Below, one piece after another: positions 1-10,341 of a stretch of 64,000 nt of DNA. The notes under the pieces were generated by a model, which did no database searches, was not told the origin of the DNA, and worked only from the letters and a program-made list of their open reading frames with translations. A program made the translations under genes and the position numbers. The stretch is taken from NCBI RefSeq assembly GCF_028769735.1, contig NC_088175.1, positions 3,472,001 to 3,536,000 of the forward strand. Reading direction: 5' to 3'. This stretch comes from Zonotrichia leucophrys gambelii. Taxonomy: Eukaryota; Chordata; Aves; Passeriformes; Passerellidae. Numbering within the stretch: the first letter of the stretch is position 1; the number at the start of each line of letters is the position of its first letter.

Positions 1-705
1 ATAAGGAACATTTTCCACAAGTTCAAAGCTGCAATGGCAATTTTGTATTGTGAAGTAAGTGACTGTGACCCCAGCAGGACACCAAGGCAGGCTGCACAGT
101 TGGCCATGCTGGGTGCCAACCTCCGCAGCAAACAAGATGAGCTGGACAAACAGGCTGGCAGTTCTCCTTACCCCTAGTTTTTGTGGCCAGGTTTATATCA
201 CTGTACAGTGACCTCCCAAATTCAGCAGAATGGTTTCTCAGTAGCCATTCTGAGCTTTTTATTTTACTCTGCCTAAGATGTGGAGAAAAGCAAACCCCCA
301 TAGCTGGATGTTGCTAGGGTACCCTCTTCACCCTGGAGGTGAAGCAGCACAGACATTCCCTGCCCCTCCAGCCTCTGAGAGAGGCTGCTCTGCCAGCTGT
401 GACACTGCTGCCACAAAAGGAGGGTGGCTGCAGGGGGCAGAGGAGGAACTGATCTGGAATGAACATTACAGGCACAGGACTGGGAGAGGAGCTGTGATAC
501 TGCTCCTATTGCCCCTCACAGCACGCAGCTGCCAATTACCCAGTGCCTAAACAGCACCCCAAATTAGCAGTTCTCCTAAATTAGTGGTGCTTCATCACTT
601 ATGATACAGTGAGAAGGGAATAAAACCCATGCTGATATTATCAGTGCTGTAGCTATTCCTTCCTCTGGTGACGACTTTCTCCATGTGCCATCTAACCCGA
701 CTCAC
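1..705. other. PLD4 intronic sequence
   Basis: Sequence 3' of the PLD4 stem exon. I looked for the next family exon (beginning near LVESIP) on the minus strand and do not find it here. No repeat recognised. Confidence 0.6.
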
Positions 706-923
706 CTGCAGGAGTCATTGCATCTGTTGGTGCCTCCTGGGATATCCCCATAGAGTCCTTCTTCCTCTGGGGCATCTCCGTACAGTCCTTCCTCCTCCAC
801 ATTTCTGTAAATGCTGACAATTGCTGCTGCTTCTCCGTTACCATCAGCTGTGCTGTCCATGCTCAGGAAGTAAAAAGCCCCCAGGACCAGACCAAGAGTC
901 AGAATTGCCCCCAAGATTTGAAA
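706..923 (-). CDS. PLD4: PLD4 transmembrane and lumenal-stem exon
   Basis: 218 bp, phase 0-2, between acceptor TTCTAG and donor TGCAG|GTGAGT. It encodes FQILGAILTLGLVLGAFYFL, a single hydrophobic signal-anchor, then an acidic stem and RCNDSC. Human PLD4 has LQVLGALAVLWLG...AL at the same place and a stem ending RDSCQ just before LVLVESIP; PLD3 has CYDPCEAVLVESIP. From the family, PLD4 is a type II membrane protein of the endolysosome, a 5' exonuclease on single-stranded nucleic acids that limits TLR9/TLR7 signalling. The catalytic HKD exons lie off the left edge. A 10-residue unit (EEEGLYGDAP/EEEGLYGDIP) is duplicated in the stem. The call rests on topology, the Cys spacing and synteny with CEP170B. 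Confidence 0.75.
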
Positions 924-3060
924 CTAGAACAGAACACACAGAGGAGAAGATTTAAGTGATCACCAAGGCATTGATGCACCAGCTCATGGATGACTGCCTG
1001 TGCAGGTGAATAAATCACAATCTTTGAATGGGAGATCCACTTGCAGCTCCTGCCAGACAGTGTTCTCAGGGACAGCACTGAAAGTGAGGAGCTGTTCAAG
1101 GTCTGCTTGGACAGGGCCCTGAGCAGCCTGATCTAATTGAAGATGACCCTTCTCCCTGCAGGGAGGTTGGATTAGATGACCTTTAAAATGTTCATTTAAA
1201 CTCAAATGAAATGCAGTGAGAAGGAACAGAAGTTGCCAAAATTTTACACATTGCAACCCCAAAATCAGGGAAGAAAGGTAAACAAAGAGACAGGAGAATA
1301 AATTGAAGAAAGGAACTGCTAAAAAACAAAAGAGAAAATTCTGAAACTAAGTGAAAACAATAAAAGCCAATGGGATGACATGACGTGCAAGAAAATGGAC
1401 CAAAGCTTGCCCAATTGATCCTCATTGAAATGGCAAGATTTCATTCCTTTCCTGAAAGGAAGAGCTTCCTGAAATTTCATGAAATCTTGAAATCAGAGAA
1501 TCAAGTGGAACAAACACTCTGGAAAGGAGATCTGATCAAATAAAGTGCAACTGGGGGGGGAAAAAAGAAAATTTGGAAATGGGTTGGTGTTGGTTTATGT
1601 GAAGACTGTGATTTTAGTTTAATGTTTTGGTTTAATTTTTTGTGCCAACATACCAATCCCTTGTTTTTTTCCCAAATGCTGTGATTACTTTGATATTGAT
1701 GACCTTTATTTTAGCACAGGACCAATGGATGTTCAACAAAGTTTCTACCAAAATAAAAATAGGGAAATTTCTAACACAAGATTAGCTGTGGGATTAAGCC
1801 AAGCATTACCATAAAAAGGAAGTTTGTGTTGTCAGGGGAGAAAAAACAGTTCAGAAAGTATCAGAGTCAGAAAGACATTTTGTGGTTTCTGAACATGTTC
1901 TGGTTTTGTCTTAAACCTCCCTTAATTGAAACTACACAAATCTAATTTATCCATGTGCACAGTATTCCCAAGTCATTTTAGTGTGGTGAGTTAGTTTCAT
2001 TTCACTTTTGCTGCACTTTCATTTTTTTATCCTGAATGTAGACAGAAAAATTAAATGTAGCCTGGCTACCTGGCAGCTTCAGATCTGCAGTCCAGCCACT
2101 CACATGCTAAAAAATTTTAGCACCAGGCTCTCAATGCTGCCTTGTACTGAGCAGGAAAAGACAACCAGCCACACATGCAGATCTATTACCCCCAGTAATT
2201 ATCATGGCTGGCTCCCCATGGCAATTTGTGGGAGCTGGAACCATCCACCAGCCTGTGATAGGCACCATGGACTTCAGAGCTGAGCTTCTGAGCCCCCAGG
2301 CAGGAGAATTGAGTCTGGGGGTGGTCCTGAGGCTGCAGCCATAAATCTGAGCTCCCAAAAGGGCACATGGGGAAGCCACACAGAAACCACTTGCCTCTGA
2401 AAGTTTCTGTTTCAGTTTCTGTGTGGATAAAGCTGCTTGCTTTTAATCTTCTCTGCTTTTCTCAAAATCTACAGTGCTGACAGATTTCAGGCATTGATTT
2501 GAATAAAATAATCAACTTTAGGCTATCTAGTTAAATTTTTCCCCTCTGGCTTGTTCTCCACCCTACCACAAAAAAAAAAAAAAAATCTCACCTACTTTTA
2601 ACAGTTCCACATTTCATCACATGAACCTGTTAGCAAGACTTAGGTTTTAGAAGTTATTTCTAAGGTAAGAAATCTATTTTGCAGTCACATCATGGCTGTC
2701 ACCATGCTATGCACTGTGATGTCCAGGTACTCTGGGCGTCTGAATAAATGAACAACTGAATACATGAATAAATGCTGTGCCGGGGTGGAAGTGAGGCTGT
2801 TTGTATGAGTGTGGTTTCCTTGTCCTGAGCCAGACTGAGCTGCTGGATTTATCTCCACATTGCTCCCTCTGGGCAAGGTTTGATCAGTCTACCGGATAAA
2901 TCAATGAGGGTTTTGTCACTCACTTGTTTACAAATGGGATTGAAACCTACACAGTTTTCTAAAATGGCCAATAAAATAATTCTCAACCTGTTATTTCTTT
3001 TCAGAAATGTCAGCACAATCTCAGCCCTTGTAAGCAAATGTGGTGCATCCCAATAATTAC
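924..3060. other. PLD4 intron with CR1 relic
   Basis: It contains the CR1 fragment (1085-1190), an A-run near 2571-2584 and otherwise AT-rich unremarkable sequence. Confidence 0.55.
1085..1190 (+). mobile_element. CR1 LINE 3'-end fragment
   Basis: The stretch GAGCTGTTCAAGGTCTGCTT, then GGACAGGGCCCTGAGCAGCC, then GGGAGGTTGGATTAGATGAC follows the order of the conserved 3' end of avian CR1 (…TTCAA…CTGGA…GCAGCCTG…GGGGTTGGACTAGATGA). It is diverged and truncated, lacking the terminal octamer repeats. An old insertion, transcribed direction plus. Confidence 0.8.
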
Positions 3061-3150
3061 CGTTTTGACGTCTTTTTGATTGTTCACGCCTAATTTCATG
3101 TTGGAGGACTCATCAAACATCAGGGATGTTTTTAATGCTTTTTTCACAAT
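3061..3150 (-). CDS. PLD4: Probable PLD4 cytosolic-tail exon
   Basis: 90 bp, open throughout, phase 0-0, bounded by a strong acceptor (TGTTTTTCAG) and donor ACG|GTAATT. It encodes 30 residues, starting IVKKALKTSLMFDESSNMKL and ending NNQKDVKT. Joined to the exon at 706-923 it gives ...QKDVKT-FQILGAILTLG, a cytosolic tail of about 31 residues before the transmembrane segment, close to the human length. The start of human PLD4 (MLKPLWKAA) resembles M+IVKKALKT weakly. No start codon with good context is inside the exon, so Met must come from an upstream exon. Inferred from splice signals, phase and length, not from strong sequence identity. Confidence 0.58.
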
Positions 3151-6023
3151 CTGAAAAACAGAAATGTATGCAAGGGGAAAAATAAAGCTTTATGACAACA
3201 TTTGTGTACAGCCAATTACAGACAAAAAGTGCAGGTTACTGCCACTGCTTTACACAGTGCTCTGAGATTTGAGCATGGATCTGTGCATCATCCTCCTGTA
3301 TTATGGCTCTTGAGTGACATTAACAGATTCCAAAGTGACAGAGAGACATGTCCCCACTGTTTTCCCCCAGTGCTCTCTACACACAAAAATCCCTGCAGTA
3401 ATTAATGTGTAAACATCTGCATCACTGCCTCTTGCAGCCATCCTTCAACACCCACTTTTGTCCTGTTGCAAGAGAACATGTTTGCCAACAAGCAGTAATT
3501 AAATGCAGAAGCAGTGGGTGATAGTGTGCAGAGCATCAGCCTCATTCTGCATGTGACTCTGTCAGGCTTCTGCTCTCTTCCTGTGCCTGTTGTCTTCAAT
3601 GCCAGCATCTCTTCCAGAAGTGACTCTGTTAAGGGGACAGGGACTAGGCTGAAATACAAATTCCCTTTCTCCCCTGTTGCAGTCATGACTCTAGAAAATA
3701 AGTTATCTTCTTATCCTTCTCAGGCAGTATTTCTCCAATCTTTTGTTACTGCCAGCAGAGGCAACCATAAGAGCAAATACCAAAATATGCCAATATGACA
3801 GCAGATGGCCAGACAGGGGGAGCTGGCACTTGCCTATTTTATCTCCTCAAAAACTTGACACACGCCCAGTGGGTCATGGATCATCTCTGCACTGGCAGAG
3901 GTGAGTTTACACAACAGGAGCCTGATGACACTTTTCATTCTGAGAAGCAAGAAGCAGATCCTGGCATGCAGCAGATTTCAGAAGGTGCCACCAGATGATA
4001 CCTCCACCTGTCCAGTCCCTGAATGCCTGTTCTGACCCCTGAGCCCCTGGGTTTTTGTGGCCTGGAGGATCAACCTGCTGCAGTGGAGTTGTTCTGTGGG
4101 TGGCCACACTCAAACAAGGTTTATGTAGGAAGGATCCTGCCAGGCTTGTCCCATCCATCTTGCCACGTGTCACAGTGTCTGCCTCCCCCAGCAGCAAAGC
4201 AGCATGGCCCTACACATTCCCTGCTGCTTCCAGCTCCTGCCCACTCCTCCCTTCTGTGTGGATGCTGTGGCTGCAGGGAGCAGGCAGGGGCTGGACACAG
4301 CCCCAAAGGCTTCCTCGAGTCACAGGTGCTGGTGGGGCTGAACCAAAGAGGTGGAGGATGGACAGGAGGACAAGGGAGGAGGGTCTGAAACTTGGGGAAT
4401 GCAGAGAGGGATGTGGAAAGGGAGGGCCTGTGATAAAACAGCAGACATGAGAGAATGACAAAGATGGAAAAGGTGGAGAGGGAATAAAAGGTACAAACGC
4501 TCCTGTTTAAAAGCATACTGGAGCTGCATAGAAGAAAGCCCTGCTTCCATTTCAGGGCCTGCTTGTTGTTATCAGCTGTAATCACTACAGCAGGGCCCAC
4601 TTCCCAAAGCAGTTTTACTCACACTTTTCACTGTCACTTCCTTTTGCTGCCCCAGGCTCAGCTGCAAGTTCTTCCACTAAAAATAGTTACAAATGCTGGC
4701 AGGTAAACATCCATTCTCCCAGATCTGGAGAAATGGAGTGGCTGCCAGCAGTGAAGGACAGTTGGTCATTCCCACAGCTCTGAAATCCTGGTTCATGTTT
4801 TCAGCACAGTATAAACACCCACTGCCTTACCCCAAAGAGCTGACAGCCCAAACAGATGGGGGATCAACCCACCACACAGAGAAAGGTGTGACAGCAACAC
4901 ACACGAGAGGAAGGGGTCACATTGCAACCCAGAAATCTTAGTGGGAAGGAAGGGAAGAGAGAGCAAGAGTGAAGATGTGAAAGAGCTGGGTAGAAAGTGA
5001 GACAGAGCTATTTTAAAGGAGGAGAAGAAAGGCACCTGACAAACAGCAGCAGCCCTTCAGGCTGGGCCAGAAGAGCCCACTGGGGCTGCAGGTCATGCTG
5101 TGCAGCTTGTGGCTTTGGCACAGCTGTCTCAATAGCTGGGCTGGCCAGGAACAAGCACCAGGAGTGCTTCTCATCACAGGACTGGAGCTGAGAGGTGTCT
5201 CTCTGGCTCCCTTGTCCCTCTGCCTGCCTTGTCGCTCTGGCTCCTGAAGCCCCATGGGGTAACCCAGGCAGTGTCTTGGTAGGAAACTGCAGGTGTCAGT
5301 GCTATGAGAGCCACGTGATGGCCTCAGATGGAGGGAGCTTACCAGAAACAACTTGTTTCACTTCTCTTTTTCAGCAACAATTACAAAATGTCTTCCAAAA
5401 GCAGCGTTTTTCTTAAAATACGAAGGTGAAAAGATTTTGTGAGTGCTGTGACAGAATCATCTACTGTCCTGTTCAAACAAAGCACTTCCTGATGTTTTTG
5501 ACTGGTGATGGGTTGAAGTCCCACCTGCTGTACAATAGTTGTGAGAACTGCTCTAAAACAGTTTAATTTTCAAGAAGGGAAACATCACAGAAACAACCAG
5601 AATTCTTAAGAATAATATTGTAGCTAGTCAGCAATTAATTACGGCTCCCTCAAAACTTTCAGGGCTCTACCAGCTGCCAGTTTCAATGACTGAATGAAGT
5701 TCATCCAAGAGCAATAAATATAAGCACTATTAGCACTGCTGCACAGGCTGGGGCACCAGCTAATGCCAGTCTGCTGAGTACCCACAGGACTCTGCTGTTT
5801 GTAACATTAAGGTTCCTTTCTCCTTGCCTCCGAAATACCTCTTGGTACTTTTCTCCACCAGCCACAAATTGTGTCAGACTTTGAATTCCAAAAACAAGAA
5901 TGTGATTTTTCACTGTACCAGATCCTCCCCAGGAGCTGTCTGAAGTTCCTCAGATGAACAAGATGCATTCATCTCTCCATGGCCACCCCTCAGCTCCCTC
6001 AAGATGAAGACAAAGGCACTTAC
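3151..6023. other. Presumed PLD4 intron 1
   Basis: Several chance ORFs occur here (longest 159 codons on the minus strand at 4121-4600, rich in Ser/Pro/Leu), none with family features. No repeat recognised. 4.1-4.5 kb is relatively GC-rich. Confidence 0.45.
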
Positions 6024-6062
6024 CATCCTGGAAGGTCTCCTCCTGTGTGGATGTCCCCCTGA
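6024..6062 (-). CDS. PLD4: Candidate PLD4 first exon (5' UTR plus initiator ATG)
   Basis: The sequence ends ...CCTTCCAGGATG|GTAAGTGCC: an ATG with A at -3 sits as the last codon before a near-perfect donor. Splicing in phase 0 to 3061-3150 gives M-IVKKALKT. A TATA-like GTATACAA lies ~25-30 bases upstream of the assumed exon start; the upper boundary (transcription start) is a guess. A competing candidate, ATGGCTCCCATG|GTAAGTG at 7059-7070, would give MAPM-IVKK. Confidence 0.35.
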
Positions 6063-6161
6063 ATTCTGATGTTACTCCCAGCCTTGTATACAAAAGGCAA
6101 CACTCATGCTCTGTCAGCACATTTGTTTAGGGTTCTTCTGGTTTTTTCCCCTCCTGCTGTA

Positions 6162-6175
6162 GATCACTTCCTCTT
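6162..6175 (-). promoter_or_regulatory. PU.1/ETS-like site upstream of candidate PLD4 exon 1
   Basis: On the minus strand this reads AAGAGGAAGTGATC, a strong match to the PU.1 (SPI1) consensus RAGAGGAAGTG, about 100 bases upstream of the candidate exon end. PLD4 is expressed in microglia, other myeloid cells and plasmacytoid dendritic cells in mammals, and PU.1 drives many such promoters. The function is inferred. Confidence 0.35.
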
Positions 6176-7138
6176 AGACACTGAGTCTCACAGTGTGTAC
6201 TGACAGGGTGCTGAGTTATCCTCCAGTTGTTGTGACCCAGTACTTAAACTCTGGGTTCTGATCTTCACATGTTTGCCATAACTTGCTCTGTTGGATGGCA
6301 AAGCCCCCACTCAGTGGTGGAAAGTCAGAGTTCCCATCAGCATGAGAAGACACTGGTTGGAAGGGCTGCTTGCTTTGGTTACCAGCCCAAACATGGCTTT
6401 ATTTTTACTGCACTATCTTAACCACAAGCTTCATTTTAAGCAGACAAACAAACCCTCCAAAACAACCTCTCTACAAAGTTTTTCTTGAAAGCAGAGTCGT
6501 GCTGGACAAACACAAGGAAGCAAAGCAGCTCCTTTGAAACAGTGCAGCCCTCATCTTGAACATGTGGCATTTGGAATTTGCAGTGATGCTGTTCAGGGTT
6601 ATATCTGACACTGAGTTTGGGGCAGCTTGTAAGATATTATGCCTTCTATAAAAGTCCAAAGGCTGCACCTCAGCCAACACAAATCCTTCTGGGAATGCTG
6701 CTGTTTTCCTCCAGGCAGCCTCTTGTTCCTGCTGAACCCAAGGATGCAGTTCCCCAGTGCAGGTCCAGAGGAAGGATGCTGTAAGGAGTTGGTGGAGACA
6801 GCTTGGAACACGAGGCTTTAGCACACCTTGTACTAAGCTGCTGAAGAGGGAAAAAATAACGAGCCAGAGGATAGGTCTGGTACAACAGAAAGAGGGCTTT
6901 CCATGGAAAATGCAAGTGCCATGAGTCCTCTGCTTCCCTCAAGACCAAAACACAAGTGTGAACTCAAAGAAGCCCAAAAAGTAATTAGTGGAGCAAATAG
7001 GAACCTCTCTGCCCAGCCACCTCACTCCTGAATTTACTGCAGTGCACAGATCACTTACCATGGGAGCCATCCCAAATCTCTGGATTTACAACAGGACTTA
7101 AAAACAAAGCAAAGGCTGCTGCTGTCCCTGTATATCCG

Positions 7139-7525
7139 TGTCACAGACATATTTTATGAAAAATCCTTTCCTTAGGATATTTCCTCCTGAGAAGCTGAGA
7201 AGCCTCTGGAATGTAAAATGTAAACAATGATTATCTGCTGCTGTGGAATGCAACAGGTGCATCTGTGATTGGCCCATGTTGGTTGTTTCTAATTAATGGC
7301 CAATCACAGTCAGCTGGCTCAGACAGAGAGTCTGAGCCACAAACCTTTGTTATCATTGTTTTCTATTCTATTCTTAGCTAGCCTTCTGATGAAATCCTTT
7401 CTTCTATTCTTTTAGTATAGTTTTAATGTAATATGTATCATAAAATAATAAATCAAGCCTTCAGAAACATGGAGTCAGATCCTCGTCTCTTCCCTCAGCC
7501 TGAGACCCCTGTGAACACGGTCACA
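7139..7525 (+). mobile_element. Solo LTR, passerine-type endogenous retrovirus (copy A)
   Basis: 387 bp starting TGTCACAG and ending GGTCACA, with a poly(A) signal AATAAATCAAGCC near the 3' end. It is flanked by TATCCG and AATCCG, a 6-bp target duplication with one mismatch, as expected for ERVK-like integration. A second copy with the same landmarks is at 58561-58953. The sequence looks like an LTR very abundant in songbird genomes; I do not assign a library name. No internal retroviral genes are present. Confidence 0.85.
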
Positions 7526-8631
7526 AATCCGAGTTACCAGGAAGCTGGAGGCAGGATCTGCAGCCAGTGAAAAGGGCTCCAGAAAGCCACCCCTGCTAAA
7601 GATCCAGATCAGCCCCAGGAAGTGTCCCTGGCCTTCAGATGACTTCAGAGGCTGAGCATTCCAACCAAATATTTCAGCTAAGCTCCTGCTTGTGTGCAGG
7701 GCTGAAATCCTGGCATGAGCTGTGCCAGATAAGTCACAAAATCTCCCACTGAATTCGGGATCAAACCACACAGGGCAGCAGCACCTTTTTGCCAAGTTCA
7801 GGATTTATCATTTATCCCTCCAATATCACAAGTTCAGTTTAAGAGGGTTGTATCAGAGGAAGAGCAGCTCCCAGGAAAAGGAATGCTCTGTATTCCTCCT
7901 CTTTGTCAGCTCTCTAACCACTTGCAGCACTGATGAATTCCACTGTCCTCCTCCACTCCAGATTGCACAATCCTGGTTTCCTTCTCCTCTGACCTCACAT
8001 ACCAGCCCACCCACTCTGCATTTCTGATCTTGCCAGCAGTGTTGTAGCTGTGACAGCTTCAGGATGGAAGAGAGTTTATGGGCAGAATATGGTTCTGTTT
8101 GACCAATTCATGCAGCTGGGGGGAGGAAAGAAAACGAGAATAGCAAGTTTTAGAGCAAACAGGAAATTTTATTTCTTCTTCCTCTTTCCCACTTCTCAGA
8201 CAAGGCTCCTTCTACCAGTTGCTCTGGCTGACTTGCCACCATCCCACACAGAATAAATGCACCTCTTGCTCTATGGTTGGGTGGCACTCTGTGCTTAACA
8301 TAATCCCTCTAAAAATCATGCCTGGATTTCCAGTTTGTTACAGAGTGCATAGAAAGATACAGTGGAGGAGCTTTTTCTGCCTGTGTGGGAGGTTTGCTAA
8401 GAAGAAACTGCCAGTTTAATGCATCCTCATCTCTGAGAGCTAATTATAGACCAAAACATCAGAACCACTGCAGAGATTACTACAAAACTCCACTTTCTGT
8501 TTCATGAGAACGAGGCTGGGCTCCAAATACCAACAGCTGACAGAAGGATGGGAGGCAGGAGTAGTCAAGGTCTGAAAAGAAAAGTGTTCTATTTATACTT
8601 TGTGCCAGAAGAGTGTATACTTAAATTAGCT

Positions 8632-8652
8632 GGGGAAGGGGGGGGGGTGGGG
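8632..8652 (+). repeat. G-rich tract
   Basis: GGGG-AA-G10-T-GGGG within 21 bases; capable in principle of forming a G-quadruplex. Confidence 0.7.
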
Positions 8653-8842
8653 AACCAAAAGAAATTATTTCAGGTTTAGAACTGGGAAGTGATTCAGCTG
8701 ACAAGCCATGGGAAAATTTCAAAGTCTAAATAAAATTGTGATTTGTTTGGAAGTATTTATGAAGATTTACTCAGTTTTCACTTTTTAAAACATTCAGTAA
8801 ATTCACTATGATATCTGATCATGGACTTGAAACATTTAACTT

Positions 8843-8844
<2 letters not shown>

Positions 8845-8887
<43 letters not shown>
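8845..8887. repeat. (AT)n microsatellite
   Basis: About 20 uninterrupted AT dinucleotides within the PLD4-CEP170B intergenic region. Confidence 0.98.
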
Positions 8888-8891
<4 letters not shown>

Positions 8892-9950
8892 CTTATTTAG
8901 AATAATTTTATTCAGCCTAAAATTAAATACTCTATGCCTGCCAGCCATGTTTTGTTTAGAAAAAAAATTCAGGGGAAACAAGTAAAGCTGTGATTCATAT
9001 AGCACAAGAGAGTGCAGAGTCCTTTGCTGTCGCAGTCTTGCCACTCATCTTTTGCAGCACTCACCCTCCAGTCACACCTGGGAAAGATGACTTGCAGGTG
9101 TTAGGAAAATACTTCAGTGTATGATGTGTTGAATGTATTTTCTATTATAAAAATTATACTCCTCTTATCTCTGTGGTTATTGCTGTTGCTGAAACAAAAC
9201 CTCACCCAGACCTCTGGATCTCCTGTTTGGGAGTGTCAGCAAGTGCCAGGTGGATGCTGTATTTTGTGGGTTTTGGTAGGTGTTTTCCTTCCTGAGATTA
9301 GAATGTTGACAGAAGCATTTAGTGTTGAACAAACCCTTTCTCGCACCAACTCTTTTGGCAAGTACAGTATTTCCAGGATTTTCTGTTCAGAGGAGAAAAG
9401 GCTTAATCAGGGTAGAGTCCTAATGAGTGCTACTGTCCTATACTCATTGTTCTTGGCTTCTCTTGCTCAGCCCACATCACTCAGAGAGCTCAGCAGCCAA
9501 CCCACTGCAGTAACACCTTTTCTAGGTAACTGCACAGGGGACTGTGCAGGTGCTCAGTCTTTGCAGGGTTGCACCCAAATGGCTGCACCCCACTAAGGAA
9601 AGCAGCACCCCTGCATGCACACTGCTGCCCCAACCAGCCCCATCTCACCAGCTGAGACCAGCAGGGCTTTGCTCTTTGTTGGGGAAGATGAAACAGGAAA
9701 GCCTCATAAATATGATTGTTTGGCAAAAGATTTTGAGAATATGGAAACTATAAGTGAGATTGAAAAGAAAGCAAGCTTTGAGATCCCTTAGTTACTGAAC
9801 AACTGGAAAACAATGGTGTGGCTGGCTGAAGGTAATCTCCTTTTGATAGAACACCCTCTGCTTGCCAAGGGTCAGAGCAGACCCTGCCAGCTTGGCAGAA
9901 GGGGCCCAAAGAGGAGTTTTTGGTGTTTAAAATGTAACCCAGTATGGCAA

Positions 9951-10341
9951 TGTAGTGATTCTTATAGGCCATATGTAAATGCTATAGGATTTGTATCTTG
10001 TACTAGATTGGTTAGTGAGAAATAGAATATTCAACACAGAAGAAGATTTATTGCATTGTAACGGGAACTTTGCACTCTTACCCCTTTTACTCTCTTACCC
10101 TTTTTTACTCCCTTACACTCTCACTCTCTCACCCTCTCTACCCCTCTCTTCTCTCTTTGCTGCTCTGAGCTGTGGCTGGCATCTCCCAGCAGGGCCCTGC
10201 ACCCAGGCCCTCTGCAATGAACCCCAAATCCCAGCAGGCCCCTGCACCCAGGCCCTCTGCAATGAACCCCAAGTTCCATCACCTGGCTGCAGAGATCTCG
10301 TCTCCATCCATCCTGACCGTGCTACCCCCGATGCTCCTACA
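9951..10341 (+). mobile_element. Solo LTR with internal 45-bp duplication
   Basis: About 391 bp starting TGTAGTGATT and ending CTCCTACA. Downstream of a C/T-rich tract, the region AATGAACCCCAA...GAGATCTCGTCTCC resembles an LTR R/U5 segment: the two other LTRs here also have AATAAA-CAAG followed by ...TCGTCTC. AATGAA would be a mutated poly(A) signal. Flanks show no clean target duplication, so the ends are approximate. Confidence 0.6.
10184..10273 (+). repeat. Two tandem 45-bp units
   Basis: Units 10184-10228 and 10229-10273 begin TCCCAGCAGG and end AATGAACCCCAA(A/G). They differ at only two or three positions, so the duplication is younger than the LTR around it or has been homogenised. Confidence 0.95.

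Noticed and set aside
4121..4600. 159-codon minus-strand open frame
   Set aside because: Low-complexity Ser/Pro/Leu translation in a GC-rich intron, no splice or family support.
5701..5913. Minus-strand frame ending in a hydrophobic stretch (AAVLIVLIFIALG)
   Set aside because: Considered as a membrane exon of PLD4, but it has no suitable splice sites and the transmembrane exon is already at 706-923.
7059..7070. ATGGCTCCCATG|GTAAGTG on the minus strand as PLD4 exon 1
   Set aside because: Splice donor is good and phase fits, but it lacks the nearby promoter-like elements seen at 6.0-6.2 kb. Kept only as an alternative.
9117..9596. 159-codon plus-strand open frame starting with a hydrophobic segment
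   Set aside because: No recognisable domain; AT-rich start gives the hydrophobic residues. No supporting promoter or splice signals.
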